From assembly GCA_019637635.1 (NCBI GenBank), contig JAHBVI010000020.1, forward strand, positions 1 through 64,000: DNA of 64,000 nucleotides, in the 5' to 3' direction. Shown piece after piece: positions 26,456-34,585 of the stretch (its first letter is position 1; each line of letters begins with the position of its first letter). Under the pieces are notes generated by a model. That model was given only the letters and a program-made list of their open reading frames with translations, ran no database searches and was not told where the DNA came from. The stretch comes from Anaerolineae bacterium. Its GTDB lineage: Bacteria; Chloroflexota; Anaerolineae; Promineifilales; Promineifilaceae. The position numbers were made by a program, and so were the translations under genes.

Positions 26456-26719
26456 ATGAACGAACCATCCGCACCCGACCAGCTAAAAGTGCGGTTGGAA
26501 ACCAAATCAGCAGCCGACCGCGAAGCGGCGTGGGCCGCCTTACAACAGCAAATCCATACCTATCTGTCCCGGCAAGGGCTAAATAACGTCCAACTGGCGT
26601 TAGCCCCTGAACCACCCGTGCGTGATCCCCGCAGCGGTAAATTTCGCCATGTATGGATGGAGCAACCAGGCCAGACGATGACCGCTCATGGCCTGTTAAC
26701 TCCTTCATCATCGGACTAA
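26456..26719 (+). CDS. Small protein of unknown function (87 aa)
   Basis: An 87-residue reading frame with a CAGGAG ribosome-binding site 8 nt before its ATG, 13 bp after the second PNPOx-like gene. It begins as a charged helical segment (LKVRLETKSAADREAAWAAL) and ends PPVRDPRSGKFRHVWM. The RSGKFRHVW segment recalls the C-terminus of phenylacetate-CoA-ligase-like enzymes, so it could be a remnant, but the ribosome-binding site and operon position favour a real small gene. Confidence 0.5.
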   Translation: MNEPSAPDQLKVRLETKSAADREAAWAALQQQIHTYLSRQGLNNVQLALAPEPPVRDPRSGKFRHVWMEQPGQTMTAHGLLTPSSSD

Positions 26720-26842
26720 CCAGTAGCCCAATAGGTGTCCTGCATCATGGGCTAAGGGTTACTTTTATCACTGTTACTTCTCGCGGCCTATTCACTATGA
26801 TGTAGGCTGGTTTTAGATTGTCTGCTGCGAGAAGGAAACACG

Positions 26843-29557
26843 ATGGGAGACATGCCAGACCAGGAAGGGTTACGGCCGTTCCTGGAAGTTAAACCGGAAC
26901 CACCCCCGGTGACAGATAGCCCCCTGCTGCACACCAAACTGCGCGCACCCGTTGCCATCCCCACTTTACTCACCCGCCCCCGCCTCAACAGCCAGCTCAG
27001 TCTGTATCCCAATGGTTATCTGACGGTACTGTCTGCCCCCGCCGGTTTTGGCAAAACCACGCTAACTTTGGATTGGATTCAGCAGCAGCCCTACCCGACG
27101 GCCTGGCTGACGCTGGATGAACAGGACAACGACCCCATTCTTTTCTGGCGTTATCTGGTGGCTGCCGTGCAGGTGGTGGATGCCCGGCTGGGGGCGCGGG
27201 CGCAGGCAGTTTTGGCGTCGCCGACCAGGGTGTCATTGGAAACGGCCGTCACCCTGCTCATCAACGATCTGCTCACCCACCTGCCGCCAGACGCCCGGCT
27301 CATCCTGGTGCTGGATGACTTTCACTGGATTCACAACGCCGCCATTCACCAGAGCCTCAATTACCTGCTGCAACACCAACCGCCGCAGCTTCATCTCATG
27401 CTGCTCACCCGCGCCGACCCGCCGCTGTCGCTGGCGCGGCTGCGGGTGGAAGGGCGGCTGCTGGAACTGCGCGCCGCCGATTTACGCCTGACGCCGCCGG
27501 AAATCGCCGCCTTTTTCAGCCAGAAAATGGCCCTGGATATTCCCGAAACGGCCGTTGACCTGCTGGCAGAACAAACCGAAGGCTGGGCCGCCGGGCTGCA
27601 ACTGGCTGCCCTCACCTTGCGACAGCAAGGCGCGGCCGACGTGGCCCGACTGGTGCAGACGTTTGCCGGCGCCCGGCAGCACATTTTTGCCTACCTGATG
27701 GAAGAAGTACTGCGCCATCAGCCAGCCGAAGAACGCCAATTTTTGCAGCAAACGGCCGTACTGCCCGAATTTTGCGCCTCGCTTTGTACGGCCGTGACCG
27801 GCCAACCCGACGCCGCCCGCCTGCTGGCCCAACCGGCGGCCAAAAATCTCTTCATCACCCCCCTGGACGAAACCGGCGAATGGTATCGTTACCATCCCCT
27901 GTTTGCCGAGATGCTGCGCGCCAACCTGGACGAAGCCACCCAGCGGGAATGTCACCGCCGCGCCGCTGCCTGGTTTGCCGACCACCAATACGCTCAAGAC
28001 GCCATCCGCCACGCCCAGGCCGCCCAGGATTATGCCCTCATGGCCGACTTGCTCGGCCAGACCTACAAAACGTTTCTGGCTCATGGTCTGCTCGTCTCCG
28101 TGAAAAACTGGTTTAGCGCCATTCCCCCGACCTACCAGACGCCGCGCATCCGGCTGATTTCCGCCTGGGCCAGGGTGTATGAGAGCAACGAAACTGAACT
28201 CCACCAGATCATCGCCGACATCACCGCCCAATTTCCCGGTGGTGAACCTGATCCGCCGCTGCAAGGAGAAATGTTGGCGGTGCAGGCCATCTACGCCTCG
28301 CTGTACGGCCAGCTTGCCCAGGCCATCGCCCTGGCCCAACAGGCGCTCCCCCTGATTGCCCCCGCCGATTACCTGAGCAAAGCCGCCGCCCACCATGCCC
28401 TGGGTAACGCCTACCGTTTACAAGGTGATTTGAACCCGGCGTTGGCCGCTTATGCCCAGGCCAGGCAGGAATTTGACAAACTGGGTCCCGTTTTTATGGC
28501 CCATCTGCCGCTATATCGCATGGCCCATATCCAGATATTGCAGGGGCGGCTGCACCAGGCGTTGCAAACCTACGAGATGGTGCGCCAGCACGCCCTGGCG
28601 GCCGGCGCTGAACCGGTCATTGCCAGCGGTGAAATTTTCGGGTATCTCAGCGACCTGTACTGCGAATGGAACGAGCTGGAAAAGGCTGTGGCTTACGCCG
28701 AACAAGAGATTGAGCTGGCACAGATGGGTCATTTTTTGCTGGCGCTGGTGGATGGTTACTTGAAGCTGGCGGCGGCCAAAGCAGCGCAGGGAGAGGTATC
28801 GGATGCGCGGCAGGCGTTGACACGGGCCATGGACACGGCCGTGCAACTGCAATCCGCCCCTCATTCTGCTCAGGTAGCAATGGAACAGGCGCGGCACGAT
28901 CTGGCGTGGGGCAATCTGGCCGCCGCCGCCGCCTGGGCCGCCGGTTATGCCCACCAGCGCCAGAGCGGGAACTGCCCGCTGCAACCATTGGATTCACAAA
29001 CGGCCGTCGTCTTGCTGGCGCGCATCTGGCTGGCGCAGGGGCATATCACCGCTGCTCTCGATTTGTTGCAAGAGATGTTGCCCACCTTTGAAGCGGCCGG
29101 GCGCATTCGGCTGATGGTTGAGGCGCACATTTTGCAGGCGTTGGGCTGGATGGCACAGGCTCAGCCGGCGGCCGCCCGCCAGACCATCACCCATGCCCTG
29201 ACGTTGGCCCAGGGTGAGGCGTACATCCGCGTCTTCATCGAAAATGGCGCGACCATCATCCCCCTGCTGACCCCAATAGCCCAATTATTCCCCGACTATG
29301 TGCCCCAACTGTTAGCCCTTTTGCCGCCAGTCGGCAGCCCCACAAATGGCAGTCTACTTGACCCGTTGACCGAACGAGAACTGGAAATCCTGCGGCTTAT
29401 CGCCCAGGGCTGCTCCAATTACCAGATTGCCGACCAGTTGGTGATCAGTGTGGGCACGGTGAAAGGGCACGTGAACCACATCTTGAGCAAGCTGGATGTG
29501 CAGAACCGCACCCAGGCCGTCGCCCGCGCCCGCGAACTTCATTTACTCAATGCGTGA
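26843..29557 (+). CDS. LuxR-family MalT-like transcriptional regulator, second copy
   Basis: A 904-residue homologue of the regulator at 3441. It shows P-loop SAPAGFGKTTLTLDWIQQQ (about residues 63-81), Walker B-like LILVLDDFHWIH, long TPR-like repeats, and a C-terminal LuxR helix-turn-helix (PLTERELEILRLIAQGCSNY to GTVKGHVNHILSKLDVQN). AAGGAA lies 7 nt before the ATG. Such proteins respond to a small-molecule inducer with ATP. The next gene, a tyrosine recombinase, begins 38 bp later from its own promoter. Confidence 0.92.
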   Translation: MGDMPDQEGLRPFLEVKPEPPPVTDSPLLHTKLRAPVAIPTLLTRPRLNSQLSLYPNGYLTVLSAPAGFGKTTLTLDWIQQQPYPTAWLTLDEQDNDPILFWRYLVAAVQVVDARLGARAQAVLASPTRVSLETAVTLLINDLLTHLPPDARLILVLDDFHWIHNAAIHQSLNYLLQHQPPQLHLMLLTRADPPLSLARLRVEGRLLELRAADLRLTPPEIAAFFSQKMALDIPETAVDLLAEQTEGWAAGLQLAALTLRQQGAADVARLVQTFAGARQHIFAYLMEEVLRHQPAEERQFLQQTAVLPEFCASLCTAVTGQPDAARLLAQPAAKNLFITPLDETGEWYRYHPLFAEMLRANLDEATQRECHRRAAAWFADHQYAQDAIRHAQAAQDYALMADLLGQTYKTFLAHGLLVSVKNWFSAIPPTYQTPRIRLISAWARVYESNETELHQIIADITAQFPGGEPDPPLQGEMLAVQAIYASLYGQLAQAIALAQQALPLIAPADYLSKAAAHHALGNAYRLQGDLNPALAAYAQARQEFDKLGPVFMAHLPLYRMAHIQILQGRLHQALQTYEMVRQHALAAGAEPVIASGEIFGYLSDLYCEWNELEKAVAYAEQEIELAQMGHFLLALVDGYLKLAAAKAAQGEVSDARQALTRAMDTAVQLQSAPHSAQVAMEQARHDLAWGNLAAAAAWAAGYAHQRQSGNCPLQPLDSQTAVVLLARIWLAQGHITAALDLLQEMLPTFEAAGRIRLMVEAHILQALGWMAQAQPAAARQTITHALTLAQGEAYIRVFIENGATIIPLLTPIAQLFPDYVPQLLALLPPVGSPTNGSLLDPLTERELEILRLIAQGCSNYQIADQLVISVGTVKGHVNHILSKLDVQNRTQAVARARELHLLNA

Positions 29558-29582
29558 CAATCCCCGGCGTATTTGTTACGTG

Positions 29583-29596
29583 TATAATTCAGGGCA
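29583..29596 (+). promoter_or_regulatory. TATAAT -10 box of the recombinase gene, leaderless spacing
   Basis: TATAAT (29583-29588) ends 7 nt before the ATG at 29596. No Shine-Dalgarno is present, although AGGG precedes the ATG closely. The arrangement matches 3429 and 14299. Confidence 0.5.
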
Positions 29597-30750
29597 TGAA
29601 TAAACCGCCGGATGATGCTTCCCTTGTGAGCCAACCCAATCGTACACAGCCTACCGGTTATACCTCGCTGGCCGAAGCCGGGCGGCAGGCAAACCAGATT
29701 GCCGGGCAGGCAGTCTTCCAACGCTACCTCAGCGAAAAATCGGCTAATACGCTCAAGCGACACGGCCGTGACCTGGAACTGTTCGCCGAATACCTGCTGG
29801 ACGTGGGCGTCATGCCCGAAGGCGGCGCCGATTTTCAAACCAACCCCCTCGCCTGGCGCGGCGTCACCTGGGGGCTGGTGGAAGGTTTTGTACAATGGCT
29901 GCTGCGCCAGGGGTATGCCATTTCTTCGGTCAATGCCCGGCTGTCCACCGTCAAGGTCTATGCGCAGTTGGCCGCCCGCGCTGGGGCGCTAGACCAGCAA
30001 GAGGGGCTGCTCATCCAGACGGTACGCGGTTTTTCCCGCACGGGGCAGCTTAATGTGGACGAACAGCGCCCCCAAACGCGCATTGCCGATGTAACCTATG
30101 CTTACAAACCGGCAGGCAAACGGCACAGCGTCGTGGTGGAACGGCGCTCAACCAAAAAGGCCGACCCCACCATGCTAACGCCGGCCCAGGCCGAGGCATT
30201 GAAGCGCGTGCAAAACAACTCCCCCCAGGCATGGCGCGATGCCCTGCTCATGTGCCTGCTGCTGGATCACGGGCTGCGCGCCAGTGAGGTGGCGCTGCTG
30301 AAAGCGGCAAATTTTGACCAGGAGGGGGGCACATTTACCTTTTACCGCCCCAAAGTGAAAGGCACGGCCCACGAATGGACAACCCATGCCATGTCGCCCA
30401 CCACCTATCCCGTTCTGCGCCATTATCTATCCAGCCATTACCCGCCCGATCTGCTGCCGGACGGGGCGCTCATTCTGGCGACTACGCGCCTGCTAAAAAA
30501 CGGCGAAGGCGGGCAACTTCTCGGTGAACCGTTGAATCGGGTGCGCGTCAGCGAGCGGGTGGCCTGGTTGGGACGGCAGGCCGGCATTGCGCCGCTGTCG
30601 GCGCATGACTGCCGCCATTACTGCGCCACCCAGATGGCGCGGCTGGGGTATGGCGTGGATGAGTTGATGGCCTGGTTTGGCTGGACAAATGCGCAAACGG
30701 CCGTGCGCTACATTACCGCCGCTGAAATACAAACACGGCACAAAGGATAA
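29596..30750 (+). CDS. Tyrosine recombinase / site-specific integrase
   Basis: A 384-residue protein with an N-terminal SAM-like core-binding domain (FQRYLSEKSANTLKRHGRDL) and a C-terminal catalytic domain. Catalytic residues visible are Arg in LLLDHGLRASEVALL, Lys in YRPKVKGTAHEW, His-x2-Arg in SAHDCRHYCATQM, Trp or His in GWTNAQTAVRYI, and the nucleophile Tyr at the end of that motif. No attachment sites or phage genes are nearby, so it is more likely a chromosomal XerC-like or orphan recombinase than an active prophage integrase. queA follows after 7 bp, so they may be cotranscribed. Confidence 0.88.
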   Translation: MNKPPDDASLVSQPNRTQPTGYTSLAEAGRQANQIAGQAVFQRYLSEKSANTLKRHGRDLELFAEYLLDVGVMPEGGADFQTNPLAWRGVTWGLVEGFVQWLLRQGYAISSVNARLSTVKVYAQLAARAGALDQQEGLLIQTVRGFSRTGQLNVDEQRPQTRIADVTYAYKPAGKRHSVVVERRSTKKADPTMLTPAQAEALKRVQNNSPQAWRDALLMCLLLDHGLRASEVALLKAANFDQEGGTFTFYRPKVKGTAHEWTTHAMSPTTYPVLRHYLSSHYPPDLLPDGALILATTRLLKNGEGGQLLGEPLNRVRVSERVAWLGRQAGIAPLSAHDCRHYCATQMARLGYGVDELMAWFGWTNAQTAVRYITAAEIQTRHKG

Positions 30751-30757
30751 CACCGGC

Positions 30758-31861
30758 ATGAAAACCAGCGATTTCAACTATGACCTGCCGTCAGAATTGA
30801 TTGCCCAACGGCCGTTGCCGCAGCGTGATGCCAGCCGTTTGTTGGTGCTGCACCGCAGCGACGGCCGTATACAGCACCAACAATTTAGCGACATCCAACA
30901 GTATCTGCAACCCGGCGATGTGTTGGTGGTGAACAACAGCCGGGTGATACCGGCCCGGTTGTACGGCCGTAAACCGAGCGGCGGGCAGGTGGAAATCCTG
31001 CTACTGTCCCAATTGGATGACACCCACTGGCAGGCATTGGTCGGTGGCAAGCGACTGGGCGCAGGCGCAGAAATTCACATCACCGGGCGTGATGGTGAGG
31101 AGACCGCGTTTAAGGCGGTGGTCACGGCCGTGTTAGATGGCCCGCGCCGCGAGTTGCAATTCAATCACCCCATCCACGACTTTTTGAACGAACTGGGGCA
31201 TACCCCCCTGCCCCCGTATATCCATGAACCATTAACCGATGCGGAACGATACCAGACCATCTATGCCCACCCGCCCGGTTCGGCGGCGGCGCCCACAGCG
31301 GGTTTGCATTTCACGCCGGAACTCCTATTGGCTATACGCAATTCCGGTGTCATACTGGAAACAGTTACCCTGCATGTGGGGCTGGATACTTTCCAGCCGG
31401 TAGCGGCAGAGCATGTCCATGACCACATCATCCACAGCGAATGGGCCAGCCTGACGCCGGAGACAGCCCGGCGCATTAACGAGGCTAAACTGGCGGGTGG
31501 GCGTATTGTGGCGGTGGGCACAACGGCCGTGCGCACCCTGGAAACCGCCGCCTGCCGCAGCGCCGGCCTCACCGGCAGCCTGCAAACCATCAGCCAGCGC
31601 GATGCCAGCGGCGAAACCAGCAACCTCTGCCCCTGGCGACCGGTGATGGCGTTTGAAGGCGCTACCGACCTTTTCATCCACCCTGGCTACCGCTTCCGGG
31701 CTGTGGATATGATGATCACCAATTTTCACCTGCCCCAATCCAGTTTGTTGATGCTGGTGTCTGCTTTTGCCGGGCAGCCGTTGATAAAACAGGCATATGA
31801 AACGGCCATTGCCGCGCGGTACCGCTTTTTCTCCTTTGGCGACGCCATGCTGATCTTGTAG
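30758..31861 (+). CDS. queA: S-adenosylmethionine:tRNA ribosyltransferase-isomerase
   Basis: A 367-residue QueA. It makes epoxyqueuosine by transferring and isomerising the ribosyl moiety of S-adenosylmethionine onto preQ1 at the wobble position of tRNAs. Signature segments are SDFNYDLPSELIAQRPLPQR, VVNNSRVIPARLYG, SAAAPTAGLHFTPELL and ATDLFIHPGYRF followed by ITNFHLPQSSLLMLVSAFAG. The ATG at 30758 gives the standard N-terminus. Seven bases separate it from the recombinase gene. No tgt or queuosine partner gene is adjacent. Confidence 0.95.
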   Translation: MKTSDFNYDLPSELIAQRPLPQRDASRLLVLHRSDGRIQHQQFSDIQQYLQPGDVLVVNNSRVIPARLYGRKPSGGQVEILLLSQLDDTHWQALVGGKRLGAGAEIHITGRDGEETAFKAVVTAVLDGPRRELQFNHPIHDFLNELGHTPLPPYIHEPLTDAERYQTIYAHPPGSAAAPTAGLHFTPELLLAIRNSGVILETVTLHVGLDTFQPVAAEHVHDHIIHSEWASLTPETARRINEAKLAGGRIVAVGTTAVRTLETAACRSAGLTGSLQTISQRDASGETSNLCPWRPVMAFEGATDLFIHPGYRFRAVDMMITNFHLPQSSLLMLVSAFAGQPLIKQAYETAIAARYRFFSFGDAMLIL

Positions 31862-31872
31862 GGTCATTGTCC

Positions 31873-32868
31873 ATGCCAACCTCTACCCTCCTGCTGGTCT
31901 CCACCATTGCCGCCGCCCTCCCCACTCTTTTTTACGTGAGCCTTGTCTATTGGGTAGATCGCTATGAGAAGGAACCGGCCTGGCTACTGGCAGCCACGTT
32001 TTTTTGGGGGGCCGTGCCCAGTGTGCTGCTGGCATTTTTGCTGAACAACCTGTTGGGGCTGCCCCTGTATGTGCTGGCAAGTGATGGGCCGTATGCGGAC
32101 ACGGCCGTAGCCATTTTTGTGGCCCCCCTGGTGGAAGAAAGCGTCAAAGGGCTGGCGCTGCTGGCCATCTTCCTCTTCTGGCGGCAGGAGATTGACAGCC
32201 CGCTGGATGGCATCATCTATGGCGCTATGGTGGGGCTGGGGTTCGCCATGGTAGAGAACATCTACTATTTTATGACCGAGTATTGGCAGGGGGGTACAGC
32301 GGCCTGGGGGATCAATGTGTTTCTGCGCACCGTCATCTTTGGGCTAAACCATGCCCTTTTTTCCAGCTTCACCGGGTTGGGCATTGCTGTTGCCCGCCTC
32401 TCGCCCCGGCTGATGGTCAAATTTGCGGCGCCGGTTATGGGTTGGGGCACGGCCGTGTTCCTCCATTTCATGCACAATCTCACCGTAGCTACCGGCGGTG
32501 TGCTGGTTTGTTTCAGCTTTATCTTCGATTGGGGTGGCGTCTGCCTGATTCTGGTCATTATTCTGTGGGCATTGCTGCAAGAACAAAACTGGATTAAACA
32601 ATATCTGGCCGATGAAGTGGCCCAAAACACCCTCACCGTGAGCCAATATCGGCTGGCCTGCTCCGGGCACCAGCGGATGTTATTCAACCTGGAAATGCTG
32701 CTGAACAAAGGATGGCGCGCCAACCGGCGCGCCAACCGCTTTTTTCATCGGTGCAGCGAGCTGGCTTACAAAAAGCACCACCAGACCTTGTTTAACGACA
32801 AACAAAGCGCCGCCGCCATTACCAGGCTGCGGCGCGAAATCCATGATCTCAGCCAGTTTATGCTGTAA
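31873..32868 (+). CDS. PrsW-family intramembrane metalloprotease
   Basis: A 331-residue polytopic protein with seven or eight hydrophobic segments. The PrsW motifs are present: the metal-binding pair in APLVEESVKGLALLA (EExxK), E in GFAMVENIYYF, and His in GLNHALFSSFTG and FLHFMHNLTV. PrsW of Bacillus makes the site-1 cut in anti-sigma factor RsiW; this homologue's target is unknown, and no anti-sigma gene is adjacent. A soluble C-terminal tail of about 90 basic residues is present. The ATG at 31873 is used; an in-frame TTG lies two codons earlier. Confidence 0.87.
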   Translation: MPTSTLLLVSTIAAALPTLFYVSLVYWVDRYEKEPAWLLAATFFWGAVPSVLLAFLLNNLLGLPLYVLASDGPYADTAVAIFVAPLVEESVKGLALLAIFLFWRQEIDSPLDGIIYGAMVGLGFAMVENIYYFMTEYWQGGTAAWGINVFLRTVIFGLNHALFSSFTGLGIAVARLSPRLMVKFAAPVMGWGTAVFLHFMHNLTVATGGVLVCFSFIFDWGGVCLILVIILWALLQEQNWIKQYLADEVAQNTLTVSQYRLACSGHQRMLFNLEMLLNKGWRANRRANRFFHRCSELAYKKHHQTLFNDKQSAAAITRLRREIHDLSQFML

Positions 32869-32897
32869 TTTGGATAGGGGACACCAATATCCCCCTT

Positions 32898-33626
32898 TTA
32901 CTCCAACACAGCCAGCCAGCCATTTTGCACCCGCGCATAGAGGTCGTCCAACGTGCCCTGGCCGGTTAACAAATTGGTATCGGGCACAGGGTCGGCCGAA
33001 GGGGGCGTCCAAAATGTGTGCATGCCCAGCGCCGCTGCCGGTGTGATGTCGTTCGTCCAGCTATCCCCCACCATCAGCGCCTTATCCGGCGCGCAGCCAA
33101 TCCGCTGCAAAATTTCGGCGTAATACAGGCTATGCGGTTTAGTGGTGTGCATGTTTTCCATTGTGGTTACCAGGGCAAAATCAAAATCTGTAACCGGCGT
33201 ACCAGCCCAGGCCAACCGCTGCTCGATGGCGGCGCGTGGGAACAAGGGGTTGGTGGCGACCACGACCTTGAGTCCGGCATCCAGGCAAGTTTGCACCAGA
33301 GGACGGGCCGACGGCCGTACCACCGTCACCGCCTGCAACTGGGGAAACACCTCCTCATAAAAACGGACGAAGAAGGGTTCGGCAACGGCCGTGTTCAATC
33401 CCGTGCGCGCCGTAAATGCTTCCCAAAAGACCTCATAATTCGTCCGACTTCTGTCCACATTCTGAATGGTTATCCGGGTACAGGTCAGCAGCGCCTGGAT
33501 TAATTGCTCTGCCGGCAACAACGCCGCCGCATACGCCCCCAACAACTTAAAATAATGAGGCACAAACGTATCCACATCATTCCCCAACAGCGTATCATCC
33601 AGATCAAACAAAACAGCTTCAATCAT
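32898..33626 (-). CDS. HAD-family hydrolase
   Basis: A 242-residue haloacid-dehalogenase-type phosphatase. Motif I is AVLFDLDDTLLGND (nucleophile and acid Asp), motif II lies in VVVATNPLFPRAA, motif III Lys is in MHTTKPHSLYYAEI, and motif IV is ALMVGDSWTNDI. The cap is of the helical C1 type. The substrate cannot be told. A GGGGAG site precedes the ATG. It is convergent with the PrsW gene, with a 29-bp gap. Confidence 0.9.
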   Translation of the reverse strand: MIEAVLFDLDDTLLGNDVDTFVPHYFKLLGAYAAALLPAEQLIQALLTCTRITIQNVDRSRTNYEVFWEAFTARTGLNTAVAEPFFVRFYEEVFPQLQAVTVVRPSARPLVQTCLDAGLKVVVATNPLFPRAAIEQRLAWAGTPVTDFDFALVTTMENMHTTKPHSLYYAEILQRIGCAPDKALMVGDSWTNDITPAAALGMHTFWTPPSADPVPDTNLLTGQGTLDDLYARVQNGWLAVLE

Positions 33627-33642
33627 CTTTGTTTTCTCCCCT

Positions 33643-33722
33643 CGTGGCGGGTTGCAGGTTGCAGGTAATTGCTGGCGTCACATGACACATGACACATGAC
33701 ACATGACACATGCAACTTGCCA
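33643..33722. repeat. GTTGCAGGTTGC and ACATGACAC tandem-word repeat
   Basis: GGTTGCAGGTTGCAGG is followed by about four copies of the nonamer ACATGACAC (about 33679-33711) and then ATGCAACTTGCCACC, which is complementary to the opening words. It resembles 7864-7925. Confidence 0.7.
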
Positions 33723-33728
33723 CCCCCC

Positions 33729-34070
33729 CTACCCCTCGCCGAACAACTCCCGCAGCCCTGGTTTCTCCAGGGCGCACTGTTTACAACCCACCTGCGGTTC
33801 GGGCACATCCACCAGATGTTTGCTGCAAAAAGCATTCACTTCCATGCGCCGGTTCATGCCCATAAGCCCCACCTTGATCCCCCCTTCCAGCACCAGATTG
33901 GGGCTGCTGTTCGCCAGTAAAATTTCGGGGATGGGGCATGTCTGGCAATCGGTCGGCTTCCACGGTTTTGACTTGGGGTTGGCCTGCACGATGCGGCACT
34001 CTTGTAACGAATGGCCGCGATGAAAATCTTGATAATAAAAACGACACTCTTTTCCCGCCGGTGTAATCAT
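33729..34070 (-). CDS. Small cysteine-rich conserved protein (113 aa)
   Basis: A 113-residue protein with seven Cys: C9 and C24 (ECRFYYQDFHRGHSLQECR), C42 and C45 (TDCQTCPIP), C82 (AFCSKHLVD) and C95 and C98 (VGCKQCALE). The pairing C-x2-C twice and conserved His suggest a metal site, zinc or an iron-sulfur cluster. NSSPNLVLEGGIKVG looks like a conserved core. I do not recognise a named family. No ribosome-binding site is obvious at the ATG. It is transcribed away from the receiver gene at 34140. Confidence 0.65.
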   Translation of the reverse strand: MITPAGKECRFYYQDFHRGHSLQECRIVQANPKSKPWKPTDCQTCPIPEILLANSSPNLVLEGGIKVGLMGMNRRMEVNAFCSKHLVDVPEPQVGCKQCALEKPGLRELFGEG

Positions 34071-34083
34071 AAGTTAGTTGTAA

Positions 34084-34102
34084 CGCGATTTGGCAAATCG
34101 CG
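34084..34102. repeat. GCGATTTGGCAAATCGC palindromic repeat
   Basis: GCGATTTG faces CAAATCGC in a near-perfect palindrome, followed by GCTACCC. A relative, GATTTGCCAAATCGCCCTAC, lies at about 19833. Confidence 0.6.
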
Positions 34103-34125
34103 CTACCCTTTTTTGATGGCCTCGT

Positions 34126-34140
34126 TATACTTCCACGTTA
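34126..34140 (+). promoter_or_regulatory. TATACT -10 box of the receiver gene, near-leaderless
   Basis: TATACT (34126-34131) ends 8 nt before the ATG at 34140. There is no Shine-Dalgarno. Confidence 0.4.
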
Positions 34141-34559
34141 TGAAGAATCTATCGCTGGCTAACATTCACGTCCTGATTGTGGAAGATGATGAAAATAATC
34201 GCATGGTAACGCGCAAACTGCTGCAAGTGGAGGGCGTTAATGGCGATAACATTTTTATGCTGCCAGAAGACCCGCTGCCCTTTCTGAGCTCCCACCTGAC
34301 GCCGGAAATAGACCTGGTCTTGCTCGATTTACAACTGCCGGGCAAGGATGGATACACCATTCTGGCGGAAATGCGCGCGAACCCCCTCCTGGCCCACATT
34401 CTGGTGGTAGCCGTCACGGCCAACGTGATGCGTGAAGATGTGGAACGCGCCCGATCAGCCGGTTTCGACGGTTTCCTGGGCAAACCGATCAACGGCCCGC
34501 TGTTTGGCGAATATATCCAGCGTATTCTCGATGGGGAAAAAGTGTGGGCGCCGACTTAG
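34140..34559 (+). CDS. Single-domain response regulator (CheY-like receiver)
   Basis: A 139-residue receiver domain with no output domain. The acidic pocket is VLIVEDDENNR, the phospho-acceptor Asp is in DLVLLDLQLPGKDGYTI, the switch Thr is in VVAVTANVM and the conserved Lys is in GFLGKPING. It would relay phosphate from a histidine kinase to a partner protein, as DivK or CheY-type proteins do. No kinase gene is adjacent. The ATG at 34140 gives the normal receiver N-terminus; the gene ends in a short palindrome shared with the next convergent gene. Confidence 0.88.
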   Translation: MKNLSLANIHVLIVEDDENNRMVTRKLLQVEGVNGDNIFMLPEDPLPFLSSHLTPEIDLVLLDLQLPGKDGYTILAEMRANPLLAHILVVAVTANVMREDVERARSAGFDGFLGKPINGPLFGEYIQRILDGEKVWAPT

Positions 34560-34562
34560 ATA

Positions 34563-34578
34563 ATTGTCAATTGACAAT
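34563..34578. terminator. Palindrome between convergent genes
   Basis: ATTGTCAATTGACAAT is a perfect 16-bp palindrome followed by TGACAATTTATC, between the convergent ends at 34559 and 34586. It could serve as a bidirectional stop or be a repeat. Confidence 0.4.
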
Positions 34579-34585
34579 TGACAAT

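Noticed and set aside
29596..30750. Prophage around the tyrosine recombinase
   Set aside because: Neighbours are queA, PrsW and a LuxR regulator, with no phage structural genes and no attachment repeats seen.
33643..33722. CRISPR array
   Set aside because: The ACATGACAC units are 9 bases and contiguous, without unique spacers, and no cas genes are near.
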